A stretch of DNA of 26,608 bases from an uncultured Acetobacter sp. (GCF_937875265.1 NZ_CALLXM010000232.1:1-26608), one strand, 5' to 3'; positions 16,652-24,705 are shown, counted from the stretch's first letter. The notes: generated by a model from the letters alone, not told the origin. Numbers and translations: made by a program.

Positions 16652-17105
16652 TAGAGATAAACGCAGATAAGGGTCTTGGGAAGAAGTTTTTGTATGCTCA
16701 AATATGGGTTGGTGAGAGAGATGGAGCATCATATCGACACATAAATTAAGAGAAATAATAACGTAAATATTGTTTTATAATATAGAGAAAACTAAAAATT
16801 TTTAGAGGAATTATGATGAGGAAGAGGGCTTGGCGTGTCCGCATAGAGCACAGAAAAAAGGAAGATTTTTTTTCAGAGTGATGGTCAGGTAGAAAAGGGC
16901 GTTAGCCCAAAAATCTGACGTTAGTGCGCAAAGGGGCATGACCTGAAAGGCGGGGAGGTGAAGCTTTACAGGGGCGCAAGCGATTCTTCACGAAAAGATA
17001 TTATATTATCTGATTTTAAAAAATAAAATCGTTTCTCTATAAGGGGATATAGGGCTTCTTTGCGAAGCGTTGCCTGGAATTAATAGTTCCGTTTTCAAAA
17101 CATGA

Positions 17106-17134
17106 TTGACAGGAGCGCTCTCCATAAGACTAAT
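17106..17134 (+). promoter_or_regulatory. Predicted sigma70 promoter of the receptor operon
   Basis: A perfect -35 TTGACA (17106-17111), a 17-bp spacer and ACTAAT (17129-17134, 4/6 match) as -10. Transcription would start near 17141, giving a 5' leader of about 138 nt and placing the upstream ATG at 17102 outside the transcript. Confidence 0.55.
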
Positions 17135-17151
17135 CTCGGTATACCGAAATT
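17132..17151. promoter_or_regulatory. GGTATACC-core operator overlapping the receptor promoter
   Basis: AATCTCGGTATACCGAAATT is palindromic at 18 of 20 positions, with a perfect 12-bp centre TCGGTATACCGA (17136-17147). The GGTATACC core is the same as in the operators of E. coli ExuR/UxuR, which are FCD-type GntR regulators. It overlaps the -10 and the likely start of transcription, so a bound protein would repress. Confidence 0.6.
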
Positions 17152-17266
17152 TGGGATGATGAATCGCCAGTGTGGTGGCGTCGGTTTCCTGCATACCGAA
17201 AGGCCTGCGGAGTTTCCGGACCATTACACACTCTCAGACCAGACAAACAACGCCTTGGCCTGTGAC

Positions 17267-17281
17267 AGGAGACGTAAAGTG
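17267..17281 (+). promoter_or_regulatory. Ribosome-binding site fixing the GTG start of the first receptor
   Basis: AGGAG (17267-17271), 7 nt, then GTG (17279-17281). This start gives a protein that begins directly with a signal peptide, while the upstream ATG at 17102 would add 59 residues of non-signal sequence. Confidence 0.75.
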
Positions 17282-19720
17282 CGCCGTCTTTCAGCAAATT
17301 CTGTAAGTCTTTTTTGTGTTGCGGTTCTGGCGGCAGGCAATACAGCTTCTGCGCAGGCAGAAACCGGGAAGGATACTGTTCGCAAGCGAACAGCCGACCG
17401 GGCTGCAAGCCGCGCCTCCGTCAGCCGCCCCCAAGTGAGCCATGCAACGGCCCGTCCACCCCGTAAATCTGGCCCGCTCATGGCCGGAAAAGCTGAAGAA
17501 ATTACGGTCAGTTCCGGTTTGACCCCCAATGGGGTTTCAGGCCGCTCTGCCGGTGGCGGCCTGATGCCCAAACAAACAGATCCGTTTTCAAAAAGTGGTG
17601 TCACGCGCGATTATATTGCAGCACAGGCTCCGGCAACCAATGCACTGACATTGTTGCGGAATGTGCCCGGCGTGATTGTTGCCTCGGCTGACCCGACGGG
17701 GGCGACGGACCGCATGAGTGTGTCCATCCGTGGAATGAACCAGAACGAGATTGGGTATGAGCTGGAAGGCATGAACCCGTCTGACGTTCTCTACTATTCC
17801 CCAACGTCTTCCGGCTGGGCGGATACGGAAAATATCGGTTCTGTAAGCGTTACCCCAGGCGCACCGGATTTAATGGCGCCAACCTTTAGCGCTGTTGGTG
17901 GTCTGATCAGCGAAAAACTGCGTGATCCCTCTCATAAATTTGGCGGCCTGATAGATCTGACGTATGGCGGTAATAACATGCGGCGTGAATTTATTCGGCT
18001 GGATAGCGGGGAACTGGGGCATAGCGGAATTCAGAGTTTTGCCTCGTTTTCAGATACACAGGCAACCAACTGGCGCGGGCCGGGCGGCCTGCATCGCTGG
18101 CATGTGGACTTCAAGGCGAGCAAGAAGTGGGGGGACGGGAACAGCATTTCTGCTTTCATGTCTTATAATGACGTGCAGGAAAATCTGTACACCTACCCCA
18201 CAATGGCGCAGTGGAATGCCTATGGCATAAACTATAATTACAGTAAGAATTTTACTGGCAGCAATACGAACTATTACAAATTCCACCAGTATGAATGGAA
18301 ACATGCTCGCGCCAGCGTGCAGATGAAGTTCAAGCTGGCCGAAGGGCTGAACCTGTCTGTCACGCCGTATATTTTTGATGTGGACGGCACGGTACAGGGC
18401 GGCAGCACACTGAACCAGAACAAGGCGTTTCTGGGCTCTGAATCCGCCAGCCCGCTTCAGTTTCCTGATGGTTCTGCATCATCGCAGGTTGCGCAGTCCA
18501 ATGATACGTTCCGGGAATCTACATTCGGGATCAACAGTGTTCTGGACTGGAAGAAGGGCCATAATGACCTGAAATTCGGATACTGGTATTCCTACATCAA
18601 TTATGCGGAAGACCCGACTTACGCGCTGCCCAATGCATCGGGTGACGCCAGCCGGTGGGGGCAGGACCCTGTTCTGACGGCGTCCGGTGCGGCCCTCAAG
18701 CAGTGGGATGCACACGTAATCCAGCAAACCAATACGCTCAGTCTGATGGATACGTATTCCCTGTTTCATGACCGCCTGAAAATTTCAGCAGGTTTCAAGG
18801 AAGCCATGATCACCCGCACGGCCACCAACCTGATGCCGGGGGCTACCTACGCAACAGGCTTCACGGATGCACAGCCTCTGCCGCGAGTGGCCATCAGTTA
18901 CCAGATTACGCAGCGTGATCAGGTGTATATTAATGGCACAACGGCCTTCCGTGAGGCAGCAGCCATTACACCTTCCGTGGACATGTTCAGTTCTTCCACC
19001 GGCCAGATGACGTCACGCCATGTTACGGGCGGGATCAAACCGGAATATTCCATTGCTGAAGAGCTGGGTTATCGGCATTACGGAAAGTACTTTAACCTGT
19101 CTCTTTCCCTGTTCAACTACAACTTTACCAACCGGCAGATTACCAGCAGTTCTCTGGTGGAAGGCACAACCATCACCACGTCACTCAACGGTGGCGGGCA
19201 GACCACACGCGGGGCGAGTGCCGAAATCAGCCTGCCACGCTGGCATCACTTCACCCCGTATTTTTCCGGGCAGTATCTGCATGCCACAACGGATAACAAC
19301 CTTGCCTCCGGCGGCACCTATCTGCCAACTGCGGGAAAGGTGGCTGTGCTTAGCCCAAAATTCAGTGGTTCTATTGGGCTGTCTTATGATGATGGGCATG
19401 TGTTCGGGAATTTTGCCTTCAATTATGTCGGCTCTGAATATTCAACCTTCATGAATGATGAAAAAATTCCGTCTTATGAAACCGCTAATCTGGGGATTGG
19501 CTACCGGTTTAATGATATTTTCTTTCTCAAGCGACCGCAGTTTCAGCTGAACCTGACCAATCTGGGCAACAACCACTATCTGTCCGGTGCATGGGGGCTG
19601 ACAACCAACGCTCATAATACGCTGGGCACGGATGGCCATACCGTGATTAAAGGCGGCGCACCGACCTACATTACCGGTGGGAATTTTACCGGTCTTGTCA
19701 GCTTCACCTCGGGGTTCTGA
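17279..19720 (+). CDS. TonB-dependent outer-membrane receptor
   Basis: Receptor of 813 residues that imports a ligand through the outer membrane using TonB. Signal peptide 1-27 (RR start, ending ASAQA), then a 45-residue Arg/Ser/Pro/Ala-rich linker, then TonB box EEITVSS at 73-79. The plug domain follows (about 100-220; ALTLLRNVPGVIV, MSVSIRGMNQNE, VSVTPGAPD). The 22-strand barrel occupies the rest and ends in VSFTSGF with a terminal Phe, the outer-membrane insertion signal. It is the first gene of an operon with an MFS carrier (stop and next start adjacent) and a 2-hydroxyacid dehydrogenase, so its ligand is more likely a carbon compound than a siderophore (inference). A promoter with an overlapping FCD-type operator lies upstream. 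Confidence 0.92.
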   Translation: MRRLSANSVSLFCVAVLAAGNTASAQAETGKDTVRKRTADRAASRASVSRPQVSHATARPPRKSGPLMAGKAEEITVSSGLTPNGVSGRSAGGGLMPKQTDPFSKSGVTRDYIAAQAPATNALTLLRNVPGVIVASADPTGATDRMSVSIRGMNQNEIGYELEGMNPSDVLYYSPTSSGWADTENIGSVSVTPGAPDLMAPTFSAVGGLISEKLRDPSHKFGGLIDLTYGGNNMRREFIRLDSGELGHSGIQSFASFSDTQATNWRGPGGLHRWHVDFKASKKWGDGNSISAFMSYNDVQENLYTYPTMAQWNAYGINYNYSKNFTGSNTNYYKFHQYEWKHARASVQMKFKLAEGLNLSVTPYIFDVDGTVQGGSTLNQNKAFLGSESASPLQFPDGSASSQVAQSNDTFRESTFGINSVLDWKKGHNDLKFGYWYSYINYAEDPTYALPNASGDASRWGQDPVLTASGAALKQWDAHVIQQTNTLSLMDTYSLFHDRLKISAGFKEAMITRTATNLMPGATYATGFTDAQPLPRVAISYQITQRDQVYINGTTAFREAAAITPSVDMFSSSTGQMTSRHVTGGIKPEYSIAEELGYRHYGKYFNLSLSLFNYNFTNRQITSSSLVEGTTITTSLNGGGQTTRGASAEISLPRWHHFTPYFSGQYLHATTDNNLASGGTYLPTAGKVAVLSPKFSGSIGLSYDDGHVFGNFAFNYVGSEYSTFMNDEKIPSYETANLGIGYRFNDIFFLKRPQFQLNLTNLGNNHYLSGAWGLTTNAHNTLGTDGHTVIKGGAPTYITGGNFTGLVSFTSGF

Positions 19721-20995
19721 ATGACACAGATGCCGCACGCACCGCCAAACGCCCGCCTCTGGCTGTCTGTTCTGGCAACAACGCTGGGCGGCGTGCTGGA
19801 GTGGTATGACCTTATTCTTTACGGCCTGTTTGCCGTAACGTTGTCTCATCTGTTTTTCCCGGCAACGACTGCCGGGTTTTCCCTCCTGCTCAGCCTTGGC
19901 AGTTTTGGGGTGGCGTTTGTAGCGCGCCCCATTGGGGCTGCGTGGCTGGGGTCCTATGCGGACAGGATGGGGCGCAGGAAGGGGCTTGTTTTATCATCTT
20001 TGTTGATGACGGTTGGCACCGGTCTTCTGGCCGTTGTGCCAGCCTATGCCACCATCGGGCTGGCTGCTCCGCTGATTGTGGTGTGTTCCCGCCTTTTGCA
20101 GGGGTTTGCTGCGGGGGGAGAGTTTGGGGGGGCTGCTACCATGCTGGCAGAACGCAGCCCGAAATATCGTGGGGTGTACTCCAGCTTGCAGTGGTCTGCC
20201 GGTGGTGTGGCCGTCACGCTGGCATCGGCTGTGGCGTGGCTTGTGCATCAGTCCTTTACCGAGGCTCAGATTCTGGACTGGGCATGGCGTCTGCCTTTTG
20301 CTCTGGGCATGGTGCTGGGCCCACTTACCGCGTGGTTGCGCCTGATAAGTGATGAATCCCCTGAGTTCAAACGGCAGGAAAACCATCTGCCATTGCGTGA
20401 GGTGATGCAGCATGAACCGCTGCGTCTGCTACTTGGTATGGGGCTGGTCAGTGCAGGGGCAACCGGCAGTTATCTGAATATCTACATGCCGACACTTGCA
20501 AAAACCCAGCTACATTTAGGGGATTCTGTGTCTTTCATGGGCACAATGGTGTCGGGGCTGCTGACCATTGTTTTGCCACCTCTGTTTGCCCTGCTGGGGG
20601 ATAGGGTCGGGCGGCGCGGCATGATGGCCGTTATGGCGGCAGCCGGTGGGCTTATGGCGTGGCCGCTCTTCCATTTTCTGGTAGCGTTTCCGTCCGGGTT
20701 GCATCTGGTTCTGGTGCAGGCCTTTCTGGTGACAACGGTGTATTGCGGCTATTATGCGTCCGTACCGGCTCTGTTTGCCGAGATTTTTCTGCCACGCAAC
20801 AGAACAACGGCTGTTGCGTTAAGCTACGCACTGGGACAGTTGGTCTTTGGTGGGTTTACCCCTATGATTCTCTCTGTTCTGGTAACATATTTTCAGGATA
20901 AAGCGATGCCTGGGCTTTATCTTCTGGGCACCGTGGTGCTGAGTCTGGTCTGTCTGGCCTGCACGCGGCGGTATGCAGGCAAGACGAACTGTTAG
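19721..20995 (+). CDS. MFS transporter, metabolite:H+ symporter (MHS) type
   Basis: Inner-membrane proton symporter of 424 residues with about 12 transmembrane helices. The N-terminal LEWYDLILYGLFA in helix 1 is typical of the metabolite:H+ symporter family (KgtP, ShiA, ProP and citrate carriers). The MFS signature GSYADRMGRRKG lies between helices 2 and 3 (about 77-88), with its echo LLGDRVGRRGMM in the second half and RLLQGFAAGGEFGGA in helix 4. Family members carry dicarboxylates, shikimate, betaine or proline. Its ATG follows the receptor stop with no gap (TGA-ATG), so the two are translationally linked and probably act in series, receptor across the outer membrane and this carrier across the inner one. 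The substrate is not deducible. Confidence 0.92.
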   Translation: MTQMPHAPPNARLWLSVLATTLGGVLEWYDLILYGLFAVTLSHLFFPATTAGFSLLLSLGSFGVAFVARPIGAAWLGSYADRMGRRKGLVLSSLLMTVGTGLLAVVPAYATIGLAAPLIVVCSRLLQGFAAGGEFGGAATMLAERSPKYRGVYSSLQWSAGGVAVTLASAVAWLVHQSFTEAQILDWAWRLPFALGMVLGPLTAWLRLISDESPEFKRQENHLPLREVMQHEPLRLLLGMGLVSAGATGSYLNIYMPTLAKTQLHLGDSVSFMGTMVSGLLTIVLPPLFALLGDRVGRRGMMAVMAAAGGLMAWPLFHFLVAFPSGLHLVLVQAFLVTTVYCGYYASVPALFAEIFLPRNRTTAVALSYALGQLVFGGFTPMILSVLVTYFQDKAMPGLYLLGTVVLSLVCLACTRRYAGKTNC

Positions 20996-21013
20996 GCAGA
21001 GGGAGCAAAAATC

Positions 21014-21958
21014 ATGGTGTGTCTGGTCATTAAAAGCGGGGGGCTTGCTGCCTTGCCTGAATGGAAAGCCCTGTTTGCTCGCCTCATGCCGCAGCTTGAG
21101 GTGCGGGACTGGGATGACCCAACGCTGGACCCGGCCCATGTGGACTACGCACTGGTATGGAAACCGGAGCCGGGGCGGTTGGCCCATATGGTTAATCTTA
21201 AAGCCATTCTGAGTGCCGCTGTGGGCGTGGACCACATTACCTGTGACCCAATCTGGCCAAAAACCGTGCCCCTTATCCGTATGGGCGGGGAAGAACCTGC
21301 TCTGCAAATGGAAGATTATGTTCTGTGGGCTGTGTTTTCCATCCTGCGGGATGCTCCAACCTGGCGCGTGGGGCAGCAGGATAAGGTCTGGACCCGGCAG
21401 GACGGCCCCGCGCGGACGTCTGCTGAAATGACTGTAGGGGTTATGGGGCTGGGCAGCCTTGGGGCTCCGGTGGCCATGCGGCTGGCGCGGGCGGGTTTTA
21501 AGGTTTTTGGCTGGGCGCGTCATGCTAAAACACTGGAGGGCGTGACCAGTTACGCAGGCACCAAAGGGCTCAGCACCTTTTTGCATGCGTGTAACACACT
21601 GGTCTGCCTGCTGCCGGAAACGCCCGAAACCATTGGGGTGGTAACGTATGATGTGCTGGCGCAGCTGCGCAAACCTGCGGGGCTGATTAATGTGGGGCGC
21701 GGGCCGCTGGTGGTGGAGGCAGACCTTCTGCGCGCACTGAATGACGGCACGCTGCACACTGCGGTGCTGGATGTGTTTTACAGGGAACCGCTCCCTGTCG
21801 TCTCGCCCCTCTGGGCGCATCCGCGTGTGCTTATTACCCCGCATGCGGCGGCAGATTCTTCGCGTCCGGCCCGTGCTGAGTATGTGGCGTCAGTCATTCA
21901 GGCGCTGGAGCAGGGCAAGGATGTGCCCCTGCGGTATGACCCGGTGAGGGGGTATTAA
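21014..21958 (+). CDS. D-isomer-specific 2-hydroxyacid dehydrogenase (GhrA-like)
   Basis: Cytoplasmic NAD(P)H-dependent reductase of 314 residues, similar in length and layout to glyoxylate/hydroxypyruvate reductase A. Nucleotide-binding motif GLGSLG at 145-150. Catalytic residues are Arg229 (NVGRGP), Glu258 (FYREPLP) and His277 (TPHAAA). It interconverts a 2-oxo acid and a D-2-hydroxy acid. It is the last gene of the receptor-carrier operon, 18 nt after the carrier stop, with GAGGGAG as ribosome-binding site. This suggests that the imported compound is a 2-oxo or 2-hydroxy acid, or is converted to one (inference). A 2-ketogluconate-like substrate would link it to the FAD dehydrogenase in this window, but that is speculative. 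Confidence 0.92.
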   Translation: MVCLVIKSGGLAALPEWKALFARLMPQLEVRDWDDPTLDPAHVDYALVWKPEPGRLAHMVNLKAILSAAVGVDHITCDPIWPKTVPLIRMGGEEPALQMEDYVLWAVFSILRDAPTWRVGQQDKVWTRQDGPARTSAEMTVGVMGLGSLGAPVAMRLARAGFKVFGWARHAKTLEGVTSYAGTKGLSTFLHACNTLVCLLPETPETIGVVTYDVLAQLRKPAGLINVGRGPLVVEADLLRALNDGTLHTAVLDVFYREPLPVVSPLWAHPRVLITPHAAADSSRPARAEYVASVIQALEQGKDVPLRYDPVRGY

Positions 21959-22087
21959 ACCCAGACTAAAAAGTCTGATGCGTTAAACACCTTTGTTAAG
22001 AAGGACTTAAGAAAAGCCGGAGCAGTATGCTCTTTGTGTGACTGTTTCGGGAAAAATGCTCTGCCAGACACAGACGGGCTTGCATGA

Positions 22088-22133
22088 AGCGGGGTTCCGC
22101 CTCCATAGGAGGGGCGGTTTCCGGCGTTTTTTT
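22088..22133 (+). terminator. Terminator of the receptor-carrier-dehydrogenase operon
   Basis: A GC-rich imperfect stem centred on CCGCCTCC-ATAG-GAGGGGCGG with outer partial pairs, followed after CCGGCG by seven T (22127-22133). It separates the operon from the second receptor. A small perfect hairpin, CAGACT-AAAA-AGTCTG (21962-21977), directly follows the dehydrogenase stop. Confidence 0.65.
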
Positions 22134-22270
22134 ATGCAAAGTAGATGCTTTATCTGCAATATGCCTGAACAAGATGTGTTGATCGAAAGGGACAGAAGGT
22201 CAGTCCTGCTTCGGTGTGGTGTCGTGGGACGGTAAGGAGCGATCTTATTTTCTACCCTGGTCAAAAAATT
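22134..22270 (+). promoter_or_regulatory. Upstream region of the second receptor
   Basis: Between the terminator and the ATG at 22271 there must be a promoter, but no clear -35/-10 pair is visible. A very good Shine-Dalgarno sequence, AAGGAG (22233-22238), lies 32 nt before that ATG, with no ATG, GTG or TTG at the right distance in the reading frame; the in-frame codon 8 nt after it is ATT. Confidence 0.35.
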
Positions 22271-24685
22271 ATGTCCCGCCGGAAAGCAGGCGGCACCAGA
22301 TGGACAATCCGGCTCAGCACAGCGCTGACCATGGTGGGGATGATGCCTGTCTGCTGCGCCGCCACGCAGGCCGAGCCCGGCAGCGGACTAGTGCGCCCGA
22401 CGGCACCACCTGCGCGTGCGGGGGATGCTTCGTCATCCAGTGCCCGGTCTTTGACGGATGGACGTTTGCCGCAAGGCGTGGCGCATCGTGCCAGCCCGGC
22501 CCGGCGCGCGGGCAAAGCAAAGCCCGGCCCTGTGGTGGCGCGGCAGACGATGGCGGTGGATGTCAGCGCGCATCGGCATGACTTTGCGTATCAGGAAGCC
22601 CAGCATCTGCCGGATGCCACTACGCGGATTACGGCGGAACGGCTGACCGAGCGCGGCGTAGTCACGCTGCGTGGGCTGGAACGTGTAGCCCCCAACCTGA
22701 CTGTTCAGAGCATTAACGGCACCGCCTCAACCAATTTCTATCTGCGCGGGGTGGGGTTTAATGACTTCACGCAGAATAACATGGCCCCGGTGCTGACCTA
22801 CGTGGATGATGTGGCCTTCCCGTATTCTTCCATGGCCAATGGCATGATGTTTGACCTTGCCGGGGCGAGTGTCACCCCCGGCCCGGTGGGCACGGAACAC
22901 GGGCAGTCTGACACGGGCGGGGAAGTGCATCTGCACACGAATGACCCCACCGATGCATGGCATTTTGGCGCGTCTGAAGACATTGCCTCCTATGCCCGCA
23001 GCCGGAGTGAAGCCTATGTGTCCGGCCCGCTGGCACGGGGGCTGAGCTTCCGTCTGGCCGGGCAGACCCAGCATGGCGGCGGCTGGCAGACCAACCCGCT
23101 GAATGGTGACCATCTGGGCGATGCAGACCTCTGGGCCCTGCGCGGCAAACTGCGCTGGAAGCCGGATGCCCACACCACCATTCTGCTTGGCGGCCACTTT
23201 ACGCAGGACAACAGTGAGGTGGTGTCTGCCGTGCCGGTGGATCGGCTGATTGGTAAGCAGCCTTTACCCAACATGGCGTCCTGGCAGCAGGCGGAATGGT
23301 CTTCCCGCCCGGAATTTGCCCAGCTTATTGGCCGCAAGGCCGGGATCAAGCCGAGCGAGCATAACCAGTTCTGGGGTGCGGACCTGCATATTGACCATGA
23401 TTTCGGGCCACTCACCGTGAGCGCTATCAGTGCGTTCGAGACGGAGCGACAGGGCGAATATACGGATCAGGACGGCACGGCGCTCGCGCAGGCAGACACA
23501 TACCGCACCATTGATGCCAATACCTTCACGCAGGAACTGCGGCTGCATTCATCCAACACGCAGGACAAGCTGCAATGGGTGGTGGGCGCGCATTATCAGC
23601 GCACCCGCATGAATCAGCGGTTCTTTTTTGACTATACGGACTACACACCCGCGCGCGGCTACATGATGGCGACCAATTTTGGTCTCAATCAGAATAGTCT
23701 TTCAGAGTTCGGGCATCTGAGCTATCGGCTGCCGCATGGCGTGATGATCTGGGGTGGCCTGCTGCATGAGCGGGATGAACGCTCCATCACGGGCCTGAAA
23801 TCTCAGATTTTTGGTGGCACAACCACCAATTTTCACGGTGAGAGCGCAACGTCTGATCAGTTTGCCGGGCAGGTGGGCGTGTCCTGGCAGATGCTGCCGC
23901 ATGCGCTTGTGTATTATAAAATGAGCAAAGGGTTCAAACCCGGTGGTTTTACCGCCAATAACACCCAGATTCAGGCGCAGCTTGACCCGTTCAAACCGGA
24001 AACCGTGCTAACGTATGAGGCCGGATTTAAAGCCGACCCCATTCCGGACAAGCTACGGATTAACGGTGCTGCGTTTTACAATGATTTTCACAATCAGCAG
24101 ATTCTGGGCACGGTGCTGATCCCCAATTACGGGCCTTTGAGCGAAATTACCAACGCGCCAAAATCTGAAAGCTGGGGCTTTGAAGGCACTATTGAGGCGC
24201 ATCCGTTCAGCCATTTGCACCTGACACAAAATCTTGGCTGGCAGCGCGGTAATTTTCAGAACTTCCCGACGGTAAACCGCGCCAAGACCAATGCGTATTA
24301 TGCGCAACATGGTGTCTGGAAAGCCATTAATGATAATTTTGCAGGCGTGGATAACGGCCAGCCCAAACTGACGCTCAATGGCTCAGCCGACTGGCGGCAG
24401 CCGCTGGTGCGGGCCTATACGCTGGAATTCGGGCCGGACTGGCAGTATCGCGGCAGTCAGGCCATCACGCCCGGCGGCACAGGTTTTTATCGCCTGCCGC
24501 CGTATTTCCTGCTGGGGGCGCATGTGTCCCTGCGCTCGGCCTCAGGCCGGTGGGAAGCAACGGTGTATGCGCGCAATATCCTGAATCGCCGGTTTGCAGA
24601 AAGCGGTGGGCAGGCCACCACAACCTACTTCTATATCCCCGGAGAGCCCCGCTTTATTGGGGGCCGGATTTCCTGCGCGTATTAG
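22271..24685 (+). CDS. TonB-dependent outer-membrane receptor, iron-complex type
   Basis: Receptor of 804 residues. Signal peptide 1-34 (MSRRK, hydrophobic core, CCAATQA), followed by a roughly 60-residue Arg/Pro/Ser/Ala-rich linker. MAVDVSA (94-100) is the best TonB-box candidate but is not canonical. The plug contains ITAERL, VAPNLTVQSINGTAS, FYLRGVGFNDF and GPVGTEHGQSDTGGEVHL, the last matching the usual RGPQGTLYGRNATGGAI segment. The barrel includes the SKGFKPGGF and YEAGFK motifs that are common in FyuA/pesticin-like and other iron-complex receptors. It ends in RISCAY. The ligand is unknown. I chose the ATG at 22271 because it opens the signal peptide; the frame is open back to a GTG at 22214. 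It follows the terminator of the preceding operon, so it is probably transcribed separately. Confidence 0.88.
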   Translation: MSRRKAGGTRWTIRLSTALTMVGMMPVCCAATQAEPGSGLVRPTAPPARAGDASSSSARSLTDGRLPQGVAHRASPARRAGKAKPGPVVARQTMAVDVSAHRHDFAYQEAQHLPDATTRITAERLTERGVVTLRGLERVAPNLTVQSINGTASTNFYLRGVGFNDFTQNNMAPVLTYVDDVAFPYSSMANGMMFDLAGASVTPGPVGTEHGQSDTGGEVHLHTNDPTDAWHFGASEDIASYARSRSEAYVSGPLARGLSFRLAGQTQHGGGWQTNPLNGDHLGDADLWALRGKLRWKPDAHTTILLGGHFTQDNSEVVSAVPVDRLIGKQPLPNMASWQQAEWSSRPEFAQLIGRKAGIKPSEHNQFWGADLHIDHDFGPLTVSAISAFETERQGEYTDQDGTALAQADTYRTIDANTFTQELRLHSSNTQDKLQWVVGAHYQRTRMNQRFFFDYTDYTPARGYMMATNFGLNQNSLSEFGHLSYRLPHGVMIWGGLLHERDERSITGLKSQIFGGTTTNFHGESATSDQFAGQVGVSWQMLPHALVYYKMSKGFKPGGFTANNTQIQAQLDPFKPETVLTYEAGFKADPIPDKLRINGAAFYNDFHNQQILGTVLIPNYGPLSEITNAPKSESWGFEGTIEAHPFSHLHLTQNLGWQRGNFQNFPTVNRAKTNAYYAQHGVWKAINDNFAGVDNGQPKLTLNGSADWRQPLVRAYTLEFGPDWQYRGSQAITPGGTGFYRLPPYFLLGAHVSLRSASGRWEATVYARNILNRRFAESGGQATTTYFYIPGEPRFIGGRISCAY

Positions 24686-24705
24686 GATATTTCATCTTGT
24701 TAACG

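Larger units (their letters stand above)
16592..17278. promoter_or_regulatory. Long AT-rich control region between the oxidoreductase and receptor operons
   Basis: This 687-bp gap holds no confident gene. It contains the palindrome before the oxidoreductase (16634-16651), a possible 22-codon leader frame with a good ribosome-binding site (16813-16881), a small GCTTC/GAAGC hairpin (17054-17068), the predicted receptor promoter (17106-17134), its operator (17132-17151) and a second inverted repeat (17181-17199). No cobalamin, TPP or other riboswitch consensus was recognised. Confidence 0.5.

Noticed and set aside
16892..16912. GGGC-GTTA-GCCC as a terminator
   Set aside because: Only a 4-bp stem, and no gene ends next to it.
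17006..17224. A 72-codon minus-strand frame in the receptor control region
   Set aside because: It spans the promoter and operator palindromes and has no ribosome-binding site or recognisable motif.
17102..17278. N-terminal extension of the first receptor from the ATG at 17102
   Set aside because: It lies upstream of the predicted transcription start, contains the operator, and would bury the signal peptide; the GTG at 17279 has an AGGAG site.
16592..17278. Cobalamin or other riboswitch upstream of the first receptor
   Set aside because: No B12-box, TPP or similar consensus was found; the leader is explained better by the DNA palindromes.
20819..21844. A 341-codon antisense frame over the carrier and hydroxyacid dehydrogenase genes
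   Set aside because: Both plus-strand genes have clear catalytic or signature motifs; the antisense product is rich in His, Pro, Gln and Arg with no recognisable domain.
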